Below, piece by piece: positions 37,174 through 46,832 of a stretch of DNA of 64,000 nucleotides. The stretch is from Pseudomonas sp. ICMP22404 (GTDB lineage Bacteria > Pseudomonadota > Gammaproteobacteria > Pseudomonadales > Pseudomonadaceae), in contig NZ_VCNG01000009.1 of the NCBI RefSeq assembly GCF_006227205.1, positions 217,043 to 281,042 on the forward strand, in the 5' to 3' direction. A model generated the notes under the pieces. The model was given only the letters and a program-made list of their open reading frames with translations, ran no database searches and was not told the origin of the DNA. The position numbers and the translations under genes are program-made. How positions within the stretch are numbered: position 1 is the stretch's first letter; each line of letters opens with the position of its first letter.

Positions 37174-38916
37174 TTGACTGCGACGACCATCAACAGCCTG
37201 TTCTTGATCGGCGCGTTGCTGGTGGGTGCGAGCATCCTGGTCAGTTCTCTTTCGTCCCGCCTGGGCATTCCGATCCTGGTGATCATCCTGGCCGTGGGCA
37301 TGGTCGCCGGTGTCGATGGTGCCGGTATTCTTTTCGACAACTACGCCACGGCCTATCTGGTCGGTAACCTCGCGCTGGCCGTCATTCTGTTGGACGGTGG
37401 CTTGCGTACCCGCGTCTCGAGTTTCCGGGTGGCCCTGTGGCCAGCGCTGTCGCTGGCGACGATCGGTGTGTTGATCACCACCGGATTGACCGGCCTGGCG
37501 GCGGCGTGGCTGTTCAAGCTGAATCTCATCCAAGGCTTGCTGATCGGCGCCATTGTCGGCTCGACCGATGCCGCGGCAGTGTTTTCGCTGCTGGGCGGCA
37601 AAGGCCTGAACGAGCGGGTCAGCGCCAGCCTTGAGATCGAGTCTGGCAGCAACGACCCCATGGCGGTGTTCCTGACCGTGACCCTGATCGGCATGCTCGC
37701 CAGCGGCCAGACCGACCTGGAATGGAACCTGGTGGGGCATCTGGTGCGTGAGTTCGGCATCGGTGCGGTGCTCGGCCTGGGCGGTGGCTGGTTGATGCTG
37801 CAATTGGTCAATCGGATCAACCTGGCCAACGGCCTCTACCCGATTCTCGTCATCAGCGGCGGCCTGGCGGTGTTCGCCCTGACCAACGCCCTTCACGGCA
37901 GCGGTTTCCTGGCGGTGTACCTGTGCGGCCTGGTCATCGGCAATCGCCCGGTGCGCAGTCGCCACGGCATCCTGCACATGCTCGATGGCATGGCCTGGCT
38001 GGCGCAGATCGGCATGTTCCTGGTGCTGGGCCTGCTGGTGACGCCCCATGACCTGTTGCCGATCGCCCTGCCCGCCCTCGGCCTGGCGTTGTGGATGATC
38101 CTGTTCGCGCGGCCCCTGTCGGTCATCGTCGGCCTGCTGCCCTTCAAGGCCTTCCATGGTCGTGAAAAAGCCTTCATCTCCTGGGTCGGCCTGCGTGGCG
38201 CGGTGCCGATCATCCTGGCGGTGTTCCCACTGATGGCCGGCCTGCCCCATGCCCAGCTCTACTTCAACCTGGCGTTCTTCATCGTGCTGGTGTCGTTGCT
38301 GGTCCAGGGCACGAGCCTGCCCTGGGTTGCCAAGCTGCTGCATGTCACCGTCCCACCGGAGCCCTTGCCGATTTCCCGGGCAGCGCTGGAGGTTCACGTC
38401 ACCAGCGAGTGGGAACTGTTCATTTATCGCCTCGGAGCGGAAAAGTGGTGCATCGGTTCGCCCCTGCGGGACCTGAAAATGCCCGATGGCACCCGTATCG
38501 CGGCGCTGTTTCGTGGCCAGCAACTGCTCCATCCGTCGGGTAGTACGGTGCTGGAAACCGATGATTTGCTCTGCGTGATCGGCCATGAACATGACCTGCC
38601 GGCCCTTGGAAAACTCTTCAGCCAGGCGCCGCAACGAGGCCTGGATCTGCGCTTCTTCGGCGACTTCGTGCTCGAAGGAGACGCCCAGCTGGCCGCGGTT
38701 GCCGCCCTGTACGGGCTGAAACTGGACGGTATCGATCCGGACATGTCCCTGGGCCGCTTCATTGCCCAGAAAGTCGGTGGCGCACCAGTGGTCGGCGACC
38801 AGGTGGACTGGAACAACACCCTGTGGACCGTCGCGGCCATGGACGGGAACAAGATCGGCAAAGTGGGCGTCAGATTCCCCGAAGGAAGTCGCCCGGGTCC
38901 CGGCTTGTTCCTCTAA
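37174..38916 (+). CDS. nhaP2: K+/H+ antiporter NhaP2/CvrA (TTG start)
   Basis: 580 residues from TTG 37174, which has GGAG eight bases upstream and gives the conserved beginning TATTINSLFLIGALLVGASI. The frame is open 15 codons further without support. CPA1 family: 12-13 helices to about residue 390 with GSTDAAAVFSLLGGKGLNE and SLEIESGSNDPMAVFLTV, then an RCK_C domain and a CorC/HlyC-like domain at the C-terminus. It exports K+ in exchange for H+ at the inner membrane. Matches PA5021 by order. Confidence 0.93.
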   Translation: MTATTINSLFLIGALLVGASILVSSLSSRLGIPILVIILAVGMVAGVDGAGILFDNYATAYLVGNLALAVILLDGGLRTRVSSFRVALWPALSLATIGVLITTGLTGLAAAWLFKLNLIQGLLIGAIVGSTDAAAVFSLLGGKGLNERVSASLEIESGSNDPMAVFLTVTLIGMLASGQTDLEWNLVGHLVREFGIGAVLGLGGGWLMLQLVNRINLANGLYPILVISGGLAVFALTNALHGSGFLAVYLCGLVIGNRPVRSRHGILHMLDGMAWLAQIGMFLVLGLLVTPHDLLPIALPALGLALWMILFARPLSVIVGLLPFKAFHGREKAFISWVGLRGAVPIILAVFPLMAGLPHAQLYFNLAFFIVLVSLLVQGTSLPWVAKLLHVTVPPEPLPISRAALEVHVTSEWELFIYRLGAEKWCIGSPLRDLKMPDGTRIAALFRGQQLLHPSGSTVLETDDLLCVIGHEHDLPALGKLFSQAPQRGLDLRFFGDFVLEGDAQLAAVAALYGLKLDGIDPDMSLGRFIAQKVGGAPVVGDQVDWNNTLWTVAAMDGNKIGKVGVRFPEGSRPGPGLFL

Positions 38917-38952
38917 ACTGCTCCCATTCTTTAATTTGCTCGTCCGGTCTCT

Positions 38953-41900
38953 ATGCCTACCCTGCGCTCTTTCTTCGCCATCGCCCTGCTGGGCCTGAGT
39001 CTTTCCGTCTCCACGCTGCAAGCTGCTGAACCGCCCACCAGCGACTCGGTGCAGGCCAGCCTGGACAAGATCGCCGACCGCAAGCTGCCGGAAGCCGACC
39101 AGAAAGCCTTGCAAGCCGTACTGCAAGACACCCTGGCCCAGCTCGCCAGCAAGGCCGACTACGAACGCAAGCTACTCGCCCTCAAGCAACAGCTGGCCAG
39201 CGCGCCGAAGCAGAACATTGAAAATCAGCGTGAACTGGCGCGGCTCAAGAACACCGCCGTAGTACCCGTGGCGCAGCGCTATGCCAACCTGCCGATTCCC
39301 CAGCTCGAACAAATGCTGACGGAGCGCTCCACTCAGCAGAGCGATCTGCAGAAAGCCCTCGCCGACGCCAACAGCCTCATCATCACCGCCCAGACCCGCC
39401 CCGAGCGCGCCCAGGCCGAAATCGCCAGCAGCCAGACCCGCATCCAGCAGATCAATAGCATCCTCAAGGCCGGCAGGGACGCCGGCAAGCCCCTGAGCGC
39501 CGAACAGCGCGACCAGCTCAACGCCGAACTGGCGGCCCTTAACGCGCTGATCCCGCTGCGTCGCCAGGAACTGGCCGGCAACAGCCAGCTGCAGGACCTG
39601 GGCAACGGTCAGCACGACCTGCTGATGGAAAAAATCGCCCGCATGGAGCAGGAAATCCAGGACCTGCAGAACCTGATCAACCAGAAGCGCCTGGCCCAAT
39701 CCCAGGAGACGGTGACCCAGCAGTCCATCGAAGCCCAGAAGGCCGGCGGCAGCAGCCTGCTGGCAACCGAAAGCGCGACCAACCTGAAGCTCTCCGACTA
39801 CCTGCTCAAGAGTACCGACCGCCTCAACGAAGTGACCCAGCAGAACCTGCAGACCAAGCAACTGCTGGACAGCGTCACCCAGACTGACGCGGCCCTGGAT
39901 GAGCAGATCAGCGTGCTCAAAGGCAGCCTGTTGCTCTCCAAGATCCTCTACAAGCAGCGCCAGACTCTGCCGCGCCTGAAGTTGGACCAGAACCTCGCCG
40001 ACCAGATCGCCGACATCCGCCTGTATCAGTTCGAAGTCAGCCAGCAACGGGAGCTGCTGAACAACCCGAGCACCTACGTGGACAGCCTGTTGGCGTCCCA
40101 GCCGTCGGAGCAAGTCACACCGCAGTTGCGCAAGACCCTGTTGGACCTGGCCCTGACCCGCGTCGACCTGCTGGAACGCTTGAGCCGCGAATTGAGCGCG
40201 GTGCTCAACGAGTCCATCACCCTGCAGCTCAACCAGAAACAATTGCTCAGCACCGCGCAAAACCTGCGAGCGACACTCGAAGAACAGATGTTCTGGATTC
40301 CCAGCAACAAACCGCTGGATTTCGAATGGATGCGTGGCGTGCCGGCTCGCCTGGAAAAACAGGTCGACTCGCTGCCCTGGACCTCGAGCCTCAGTGAATT
40401 GGCCGACGGCCTGACACAGCGGCCGCTGCTGTTCCTGCCCCTGGCGCTGCTGATCGGTGCACTGCTGTGGCGGCGCAAGCACCTCTATGCTCGCTTGAAC
40501 AAGGTTCACCAGGACGTTGGCCATTTCAAACGCGACAGCCAGTGGCACACCCCCCAGGCGATCCTGATCAACATCCTGCTGGCGATGCCGGTCGCCCTGG
40601 CGCTGGCCCTGTGCGGTTTTGCCTTGCAAATCGATGCCCGCGGCCAGAACGCCAACCTCGGCGCGGCGCTGTTGCAGATCGGCCAGGCCTGGCTGGTGTT
40701 CTATACCGCCTACCGCATTCTGGCGCCCGGCGGCGTGGCCGAGTTGCATTTCCGCTGGGAGAAACCCCAGGTCGAGTTCCTCCAGGGCTGGATCCGTCGG
40801 CTCGGGCTGGTGGTACTGGCGCTGGTAGCCGTGGTAGCGGTGGCCGAGTTGCAGCCTTCGACCCTGGCCGACGACGTGCTGGGCATGCCAGTGGTACTGA
40901 CCTGTTATGCCTTGATGGCCTGGCTGCTCAGCCGCCTGTTGCTCAGCAGCCCGACCCACCGCAATACCTCCCTGTTCCGCAAGGCCGTCGGGGTGATTTT
41001 CACGGCGCTGCCCATCGCGCTGTTCGTGGCGGTGTGCTTCGGCTACTACTACACCGCACTGAAGCTCAGTGACCGGCTGATCAATACCCTGTACCTGCTG
41101 ATGTTCTGGCTGGTGATCGAGGCCACCTTCGTACGCGGCCTGTCGGTGGCGGCCCGACGCCTGGCCTACCAGCGCGCCCTGGCCAAACGCCAGGCGGCCA
41201 AGGAAGCCGGCGATGGCGAAGCAGTGGTCGAGGAGCCGACCCTGGATATCGAGAAGGTCAACGAGCAGTCCCTGCGGCTGATCCGCCTGGCCCTGCTGGG
41301 CGGCTTCATCGCCGCGTTGTACTGGGTCTGGTCAGACCTGATCAGCGTGTTCTCGTACCTGGACAACGTGACCCTCTACGAATACACCAGCGGCACCGGC
41401 GTCAACATGAGCATGGTGCCCATCAGCATCGGCGACTTGCTCGGTGCGCTGATCATCATCGGCATCACTTTCGCCCTGGCGCGCAACCTGCCGGGCCTGC
41501 TGGAAGTGTTCGTGCTGTCGAAACTGAACCTGGCCCAAGGCAGCGCCTACGCCACCACCACGCTGCTGTCCTATGTGATCGCCGGCGTCGGCTTCGTCAC
41601 CACCCTGTCCACCCTGGGCGTGAGTTGGGACAAGTTGCAATGGTTGGTGGCCGCACTATCGGTGGGCCTGGGCTTCGGCATGCAGGAGATCTTCGCCAAC
41701 TTCATTTCAGGGATCATGATCCTGTTCGAGCGTCCGGTACGGATCGGCGACACCATTACCATCGGCAACCTGTCGGGCACGGTCAGCAAGATCCGCATCC
41801 GTGCAACCACCATCACTGACTTCGACCGCAAGGACATCATCGTCCCGAACAAGACCTTCATCACCGGGCAGTTGATCAACTGGTCGTTGACCGACACCGT

Positions 41901-42315
41901 CACCCGGGTAACCCTGAAACTGGGCGTGGACTACGGCTCGGACCTGGATCGGGTCCGGGAACTGCTGCTCAAGGCCGCCCGCGACAACCCTCGGGTACTG
42001 AAGGAACCGGAACCGATCGTGTACTTCCTGAACTTCGGCGAGAGCACCCTGGACCACGAGTTGCGCATGCACGTGCGCGATCTCGGCGACCGCAACCCGG
42101 TGCTGGACGAGATCAACCGTTTCATCAACCGTGAGTTCAAGAAGGAGCACATCAACATCTCCTTCCGGCAGATGGAAATCTACCTGAAAAACCTTAACGG
42201 CCAGGAATACAAGCTGGTGCCCGCCGAGCCCGAGAAAAAAACCATCACACCCGCGCCTTCGTCGGTGACCAGCATCAAGCCGGTAGCGGAGCCGCCCCAG
42301 GACACACTCGACTGA
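38953..42315 (+). CDS. mscK: Large mechanosensitive channel MscK/KefA type
   Basis: 1120 residues. A signal peptide (about 1-24, ending LQAAEPP), a long periplasmic coiled-coil region rich in Gln and Leu to about 470, then eleven or so membrane helices and the MscS core: TM3 region LQWLVAALSVGLGFGMQEIFANFISG, beta domain ERPVRIGDTITIGNLSGTV. It opens on membrane tension and releases solutes after osmotic downshock; MscK in E. coli is also K+-sensitive. It follows nhaP2 by 36 bases, so a joint role in K+ and osmotic balance is likely. Confidence 0.93.
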   Translation: MPTLRSFFAIALLGLSLSVSTLQAAEPPTSDSVQASLDKIADRKLPEADQKALQAVLQDTLAQLASKADYERKLLALKQQLASAPKQNIENQRELARLKNTAVVPVAQRYANLPIPQLEQMLTERSTQQSDLQKALADANSLIITAQTRPERAQAEIASSQTRIQQINSILKAGRDAGKPLSAEQRDQLNAELAALNALIPLRRQELAGNSQLQDLGNGQHDLLMEKIARMEQEIQDLQNLINQKRLAQSQETVTQQSIEAQKAGGSSLLATESATNLKLSDYLLKSTDRLNEVTQQNLQTKQLLDSVTQTDAALDEQISVLKGSLLLSKILYKQRQTLPRLKLDQNLADQIADIRLYQFEVSQQRELLNNPSTYVDSLLASQPSEQVTPQLRKTLLDLALTRVDLLERLSRELSAVLNESITLQLNQKQLLSTAQNLRATLEEQMFWIPSNKPLDFEWMRGVPARLEKQVDSLPWTSSLSELADGLTQRPLLFLPLALLIGALLWRRKHLYARLNKVHQDVGHFKRDSQWHTPQAILINILLAMPVALALALCGFALQIDARGQNANLGAALLQIGQAWLVFYTAYRILAPGGVAELHFRWEKPQVEFLQGWIRRLGLVVLALVAVVAVAELQPSTLADDVLGMPVVLTCYALMAWLLSRLLLSSPTHRNTSLFRKAVGVIFTALPIALFVAVCFGYYYTALKLSDRLINTLYLLMFWLVIEATFVRGLSVAARRLAYQRALAKRQAAKEAGDGEAVVEEPTLDIEKVNEQSLRLIRLALLGGFIAALYWVWSDLISVFSYLDNVTLYEYTSGTGVNMSMVPISIGDLLGALIIIGITFALARNLPGLLEVFVLSKLNLAQGSAYATTTLLSYVIAGVGFVTTLSTLGVSWDKLQWLVAALSVGLGFGMQEIFANFISGIMILFERPVRIGDTITIGNLSGTVSKIRIRATTITDFDRKDIIVPNKTFITGQLINWSLTDTVTRVTLKLGVDYGSDLDRVRELLLKAARDNPRVLKEPEPIVYFLNFGESTLDHELRMHVRDLGDRNPVLDEINRFINREFKKEHINISFRQMEIYLKNLNGQEYKLVPAEPEKKTITPAPSSVTSIKPVAEPPQDTLD

Positions 42316-42352
42316 TCGCGGGGTGCCAGCAGGCATCGCGCCGGAGACGGCC

Positions 42353-43816
42353 ATGAAAACGCTGGAAACCTTGTCCTTCGATAACCGCTTCGCCCGCCTG
42401 GGCGACGGTTTTTCGGCCCATGTGTTGCCTGAACCCATCGACAACCCACGGCTGGTCGTCGCCAGCCCGGGCGCCATGGCACTGCTGGATCTTGACCCGG
42501 CCGAAGCCCAGGCGCCGTTGTTCGCTGAACTGTTCGGCGGGCATAAGTTGTGGGCCGAAACCGAGCCTCGGGCGATGGTGTATTCCGGACATCAGTTCGG
42601 CCACTACAACCCGCAACTCGGTGACGGACGAGGCTTGCTGCTGGGAGAGGTGTACAACGAAGCCGGCGAACACTGGGACCTTCACCTCAAGGGCGCGGGC
42701 CAGACGCCGTTCTCACGGATGGGCGACGGACGGGCGGTGTTGCGCTCCTCGATCCGCGAGTTCCTGGCATCCGAAGCGCTCCACGCCTTGGGCATCCCCA
42801 CCACCCGTGCCTTGTGCGTGATCGGCTCGGACACCCCGGTATGGCGCGAAAAACAGGAGCGCGCCGCCATGGTGCTGCGCCTGGCACCGAGTCACGTGCG
42901 TTTCGGCCATTTCGAGTATTTCTACTACACCAAGAAACCCGAGCTGCATGCCGCGCTCGCCGAGCACGTATTGAACCTGCACTTCGCCGAATGCCGTGAA
43001 CAGCCGGAACCGTACCTGGCGATGTTCCGCGAAATCGTCGAACGCAACGCCGAACTCATTGCGAAATGGCAGGCCTATGGTTTCTGCCATGGCGTGATGA
43101 ACACCGACAACATGTCGATTCTGGGCATCACCTTCGACTTCGGGCCGTTTGCCTTCCTCGATGACTTCGACGCCAACTTCATCTGCAACCACTCCGATGA
43201 CCAGGGTCGCTATTCCTTCAGCAACCAGGTACCCATCGGCCAGTGGAACCTCAGCGCCCTGGCCCAGGCCCTGACGCCGTTCATCAGCGTCGAAGCCCTG
43301 CGCGAGACCCTGGGCTTGTACCTGCCGCTTTACCAGGCCCATTACCTGGACCTGATGCGCCGTCGCCTCGGCCTGACAACTGCGGAGGAAGATGACCAGA
43401 AATTGGTGGAGCGCCTGTTGCAACTGATGCAGAACAGCGGCGTCGACTACAGCCTGTTCTTCCGCCGGTTAGGCGATCAATCGCCTGAACAAGCCGTCAC
43501 CAGGCTGCGGGACGACTTCGTCGACCTTATGGGCTTCGACGCCTGGGGCGCGCTTTACATCGCCCGCGTCGGCCGTGAAGGCAGCGTCGATCAGGAACAG
43601 CGCCGGATCCGCATGCACGCGGTGAACCCGTTGTATGTATTGCGCAACTATCTGGCACAGAACGCCATCGATGCCGCCGAGTCAGGCGACTACGAAGAAG
43701 TCCGCCGCCTGCATAAGGTGCTGAGCCGTCCGTTCGAGGAGCAACCGGGCATGGACAGCTATGCGCAACGGCCGCCGGAGTGGGGCAAGCATCTGGAGAT
43801 CAGTTGCTCGTCGTGA
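42353..43816 (+). CDS. selO: Protein adenylyltransferase SelO (YdiU)
   Basis: 487 residues from ATG 42353 (GGAG upstream). A pseudokinase-fold enzyme that transfers AMP to Ser/Thr/Tyr of target proteins, linked to redox stress. Seen: MVYSGHQFGHYNPQLGDGRG, HLKGAGQTPFSRMGDGRAVL, GVMNTDNMSILGITFDFGPF. The protein ends CSS: the third-last residue is Cys where animal SelO has selenocysteine. It follows mscK by 37 bases; same order as PA5022-PA5023. Confidence 0.95.
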   Translation: MKTLETLSFDNRFARLGDGFSAHVLPEPIDNPRLVVASPGAMALLDLDPAEAQAPLFAELFGGHKLWAETEPRAMVYSGHQFGHYNPQLGDGRGLLLGEVYNEAGEHWDLHLKGAGQTPFSRMGDGRAVLRSSIREFLASEALHALGIPTTRALCVIGSDTPVWREKQERAAMVLRLAPSHVRFGHFEYFYYTKKPELHAALAEHVLNLHFAECREQPEPYLAMFREIVERNAELIAKWQAYGFCHGVMNTDNMSILGITFDFGPFAFLDDFDANFICNHSDDQGRYSFSNQVPIGQWNLSALAQALTPFISVEALRETLGLYLPLYQAHYLDLMRRRLGLTTAEEDDQKLVERLLQLMQNSGVDYSLFFRRLGDQSPEQAVTRLRDDFVDLMGFDAWGALYIARVGREGSVDQEQRRIRMHAVNPLYVLRNYLAQNAIDAAESGDYEEVRRLHKVLSRPFEEQPGMDSYAQRPPEWGKHLEISCSS

Positions 43817-43854
43817 CCCAGCTCAATAGCTGGAATCGGCTTTCAGCCAAACGC

Positions 43855-43996
43855 GCTTTTGTGGCGAGGGGATTTATCCCCGCTGGGCTGCGAAGCGGCC
43901 CCAAAAAGCTGCAATTGCACGCAGCCTGACAAGACTTGATCGGTTTTAAGGAGTGCTTCGCAGCCCAACGGGGATTTATCCCCTCGCCACAAAAGC
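43855..43996. repeat. REP pair of a second family (GTGGCGAGGGGATTTATCCCC)
   Basis: The 27-base arm at 43855-43881 and its exact inverse at 43970-43996 flank an 88-base centre that also pairs in part (CTGCGAAGC with GCTTCGCAG). This family is unrelated to the GTGGGAGCGAGC REPs. It lies between the convergent selO and hypothetical genes. Confidence 0.9.
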
Positions 43997-44000
43997 TGTC

Positions 44001-44279
44001 TCACCCGACCTTATCGTTCCCCTGCTCAGGCGTCTCGATTCCCCGCTCTGCCTCGGTGGCATCCTTGTCAGTGGGTTTGGCCGGCGTTTTTTTCTCGGGA
44101 TAGCCGGGCAGGCCGCAGGCGTCTTCGGGGGTCAGTTCGTCTCGTTCGTGACGGCGATCAATGGCATAGGCGGGAGCGGCGTTCGGGTCTTCGTCGCGAC
44201 CGGCGGTGCCGAGCACCCAGCCGTCATCGTTGGGGTTGTCCTGCGGTGCGTGCGTGACAGGTTCTCGAGGATGGCTCAT
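44001..44279 (-). CDS. Small hydrophilic hypothetical protein
   Basis: 92 residues from ATG 44279, with an almost perfect SD (AAGGAGGT) upstream; the longer open frame above it has none. Highly charged and Pro/Asp/Glu/Lys-rich (MSHPREPVTHAPQDNPNDDG, ending ERGIETPEQGNDKVG), probably disordered. No membrane segment or known domain that I recognise. I believe similar proteins occur in other fluorescent pseudomonads, but I cannot check. Confidence 0.75.
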   Translation of the reverse strand: MSHPREPVTHAPQDNPNDDGWVLGTAGRDEDPNAAPAYAIDRRHERDELTPEDACGLPGYPEKKTPAKPTDKDATEAERGIETPEQGNDKVG

Positions 44280-44426
44280 GGGACCTCCTTGGGTTGCGAA
44301 CAGATGCGTTGTGGTCTTTTTGAGGCCATCGAAGGGCGTCAGTGCGGCGCATCTGATGAATGGCAACCTTGATAAACCGCCTCGGCGACACCAGATCAAC
44401 ATCATGACCGACTTATGGAGTTCACC

Positions 44427-44861
44427 ATGTCTGACCCGATGCTGATCCCCTGCCCCCATTGCAACGGGCTCAATCGCATACCTGCCGAACGTCTGGCCGA
44501 CCAGCCCAAGTGTGGGCGCTGCAAAGCTCCGGTGTTATTGGGCAAGCCGTTCGAGCTCAAACAGGCCGACTATTCCAGCCAGGTCAAGGGCGACCTGCCG
44601 TTGCTGGTGGATGTGTGGGCGGACTGGTGCGGCCCCTGCAAATCCTTTGCGCCGGTGTTCGAACAGGCCGCCGCACAACTGACCGGTAAATGCCGACTGG
44701 CCAAACTAGACAGCGAAGCCAACCCGCAACTGTCGGCGCAATTGGGAATTCGTTCGATTCCCAGCCTGATCCTGTTCAAGAATGGCAAGGAAGTCGCACG
44801 GCAAAGCGGAGCGTTACCCTTGCCGCAACTGATGAGCTGGTTGCGCAGCCAGGGGATCTGA
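44427..44861 (+). CDS. trxC: Thioredoxin 2 (TrxC)
   Basis: 144 residues from ATG 44427 (GGAG upstream; an ATG four codons earlier is less likely). The N-terminal zinc ribbon has Cys9, Cys12, Cys29 and Cys32 (CPHC and CGRC), followed by a thioredoxin domain with the active site WCGPC at 67-71 and cis-proline in RSIPSLILF. A cytoplasmic disulfide reductase induced by oxidative stress in E. coli (OxyR); no operator was identified here. Confidence 0.96.
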   Translation: MSDPMLIPCPHCNGLNRIPAERLADQPKCGRCKAPVLLGKPFELKQADYSSQVKGDLPLLVDVWADWCGPCKSFAPVFEQAAAQLTGKCRLAKLDSEANPQLSAQLGIRSIPSLILFKNGKEVARQSGALPLPQLMSWLRSQGI

Positions 44862-44873
44862 CGCTACTCCATT

Positions 44874-44960
44874 GTGGGAGCGAGCCTGCTCGCGATGCGC
44901 AGACACATTCAACATCGATGTGCCTGTCAGTCCGCTATCGCGAGCAGGCTCGCTCCCACA
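44874..44960. repeat. REP pair between trxC and parA
   Basis: GTGGGAGCGAGCCTGCTCGC and the exact inverse about 45 bases later, between convergent genes and starting 13 bases after the trxC stop. Confidence 0.9.
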
Positions 44961-44984
44961 TAGGTGCCTGAAACAACCTCTCAG

Positions 44985-45755
44985 TCAGGCGTTTTCCAAC
45001 AACCCATGCAACTCCACGAACTGCTGGGTCAACTTGTGCCGCGCATCCAGATGAATCAGCGGCAGGCTGGCCTGGTGGGATTCACGCATGCGCACCGAGC
45101 TGCTCAGGTACACCGGCAGTACCGGCAAGCCCTCGGCGATCAGTTCGTCGAGCATCTGCTGCGGCAGGCTGGCCCGGGCCTGGAACTGGTTGACCACGAT
45201 GCCTTCAATCTCCAGGCTCTCATTATGGTCTTCCTTGAGCTCTTCTATTTCCGCCAGCAGGCCATACAACGCCTGGCGGGAAAAACTGTCGCAATCGAAA
45301 GGGATCAACACCCGATCAGCCGCAATCAGCGCTGAAACCGCATAGAAATTCAGGGCTGGTGGCGTATCCAGGTAGATCCGATCGTAATCCTCGTCCAGCT
45401 CTTCGAGTAATTTGCGCAGCTTGTTGATCTTGTGCTTCGCCTCAAGCTTGGGCTGCAGATCCGTCAGTTCGGCAGTGGCGGTGATGACATGCAGGTTATC
45501 GAACGGCGTTTCGTAGATATCGACCTTGTTCTTCTTCGAGAAGGGTCCGGAGGACAGGGTTTGCTTGAAGAAGTCGGCAATGCCCATGGGGATGTCGTCG
45601 CCGGTGAGACCGGTCAGGTATTGGGTGGAATTGGCCTGTGCGTCCAGGTCCACCAACAACGTGCGATACCCTTCGCTGGCGCTGACCGCCGCCAGGTTGC
45701 AGGCGATGCTGGACTTGCCCACCCCACCTTTCTGATTGAATACCACGCGCCGCAT
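44985..45755 (-). CDS. ParA-family ATPase
   Basis: 256 residues from ATG 45755, preceded by GGAGG. Deviant Walker A KGGVGKSS near residue 10, LLVDLDAQAN (Walker A') and IYLDTPPALNF (Walker B region). There is no N-terminal HTH, as in chromosomal type Ib-like ParAs. No parB follows, so this is an orphan partition-type ATPase that may position a protein cargo and not DNA. It is divergent from the aryl polyene operon. Confidence 0.9.
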   Translation of the reverse strand: MRRVVFNQKGGVGKSSIACNLAAVSASEGYRTLLVDLDAQANSTQYLTGLTGDDIPMGIADFFKQTLSSGPFSKKNKVDIYETPFDNLHVITATAELTDLQPKLEAKHKINKLRKLLEELDEDYDRIYLDTPPALNFYAVSALIAADRVLIPFDCDSFSRQALYGLLAEIEELKEDHNESLEIEGIVVNQFQARASLPQQMLDELIAEGLPVLPVYLSSSVRMRESHQASLPLIHLDARHKLTQQFVELHGLLENA

Positions 45756-46103
45756 GTCAAAACCTCCGTGTATCAAAGATTCCCGAGTGTAGTAGGCGAT
45801 GACACCGCTTCGCTACCTTCAGCATGGATGGACTACAGCGTTAGTGGCTTTTTCCGGTAAAGAAGCGTCAATTCGCGCGAAGGATAACGGAAGCAGCCGA
45901 CAGACAGGTTCGTCACAATCGCGATAATGAGCTGGCCGAGCCGGGACGAACCCACCGTCAGGTTTTCCCGTTTTAATGTAACCATTGTTTGCTACAAGCC
46001 AACGGCACCGGGATAATGCGCGCCATTTGGGTCGCAAGGCCATGCTGGGTTGGACGCGGGTCAAACCACTGAACCGTGACAATAAAAAGCCCGCAGGGGT
46101 GGG
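45756..46103. promoter_or_regulatory. parA/aryl polyene divergent control region
   Basis: 348 bases. A sigma70-like promoter for the pigment operon can be proposed: TTGCTA at 45989-45994 and GATAAT at 46012-46017 with 17 bases between, leaving an 80-base leader. The leader ends CAGGGGTGGG before the ATG at 46104, a usable SD. No operator palindrome or regulator gene was noticed. Confidence 0.5.
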
Positions 46104-46832
46104 ATGAATTTTTTGATCAATTTCAATATCGCCCAATGGCGCGCATGGGCCCCTGGGCTCGAAAGCGTGGACGACTGGCAGGCCTGGAGCCAACAGCCGG
46201 TGATATTGCCCGCCAACGACGCCGCCCCTGATGTCTCGTTCCTGCCGGCCATGCAGCGCCGCCGCCTCAGTCGCCTGGCGCGGATGGCCTTCAGTGTCGG
46301 CTGGCCCCTGGCCGAAGGCCGGCCGAACCTGCCGTTGGTCTTTATTTCCCGCCACGGTGAAACCCCGCGCACATTTGAGATTCTCAAGGACCTGGCAGCC
46401 GACCAACCGTTGTCGCCCACCCAGTTCAGCCTGTCGGTGCACAACGCAGTGATCGGCCTGTGGTCGATCATGCGCAACGAAACCAGCGAAATGACGGCCC
46501 TGGCCGCCACGGGCGACGGGTTGGAGCATGGTGTCCTGGAAGCCGCCGCGCTGTTGAATGAAGGTGCACCGGCGGTGCTGCTGGTCATCACCGAAGAACA
46601 ACCGCCCCTGGTATATGCACCCTGGGTTGACGACGTGCCGTTTCCCTATGCGATGGGGCTGCTGCTGACCCGGGGCGAAGACTGGCAACTGGCCTTGTCC
46701 ACCCCACAGGTTCAACCGTCCGGCAGCGACTGGCCCCATGCCCTGGATCTGCTGCGTACGCTGTTGAACGACGAAACCACCTGCCAACATGCCTGGAAGA
46801 ATCGTGTATGGACCTGGCAACGCAACCGGTGA
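46104..46832 (+). CDS. apeC: Aryl polyene chain-length factor-like ketosynthase (ApeC type)
   Basis: 242 residues, a half-size ketosynthase-like protein (Ketoacyl-synt_2 family). It keeps LVFISRHGETPRTFEIL and QFSLSVHNAVIGLWSI but has no catalytic Cys in the position expected, as in chain-length factors. In the E. coli aryl polyene system ApeC pairs with the ketosynthase ApeO to build the polyene. First gene of the 20-gene operon. Its 3' end overlaps the next gene by 25 bases. Confidence 0.85.
   Translation: MNFLINFNIAQWRAWAPGLESVDDWQAWSQQPVILPANDAAPDVSFLPAMQRRRLSRLARMAFSVGWPLAEGRPNLPLVFISRHGETPRTFEILKDLAADQPLSPTQFSLSVHNAVIGLWSIMRNETSEMTALAATGDGLEHGVLEAAALLNEGAPAVLLVITEEQPPLVYAPWVDDVPFPYAMGLLLTRGEDWQLALSTPQVQPSGSDWPHALDLLRTLLNDETTCQHAWKNRVWTWQRNR

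Noticed and set aside
43814..43816. SelO stop codon TGA as a selenocysteine codon
   Set aside because: The Sec-equivalent residue is a Cys two codons before two serines and the TGA, so the TGA is a true stop and no SECIS is needed.
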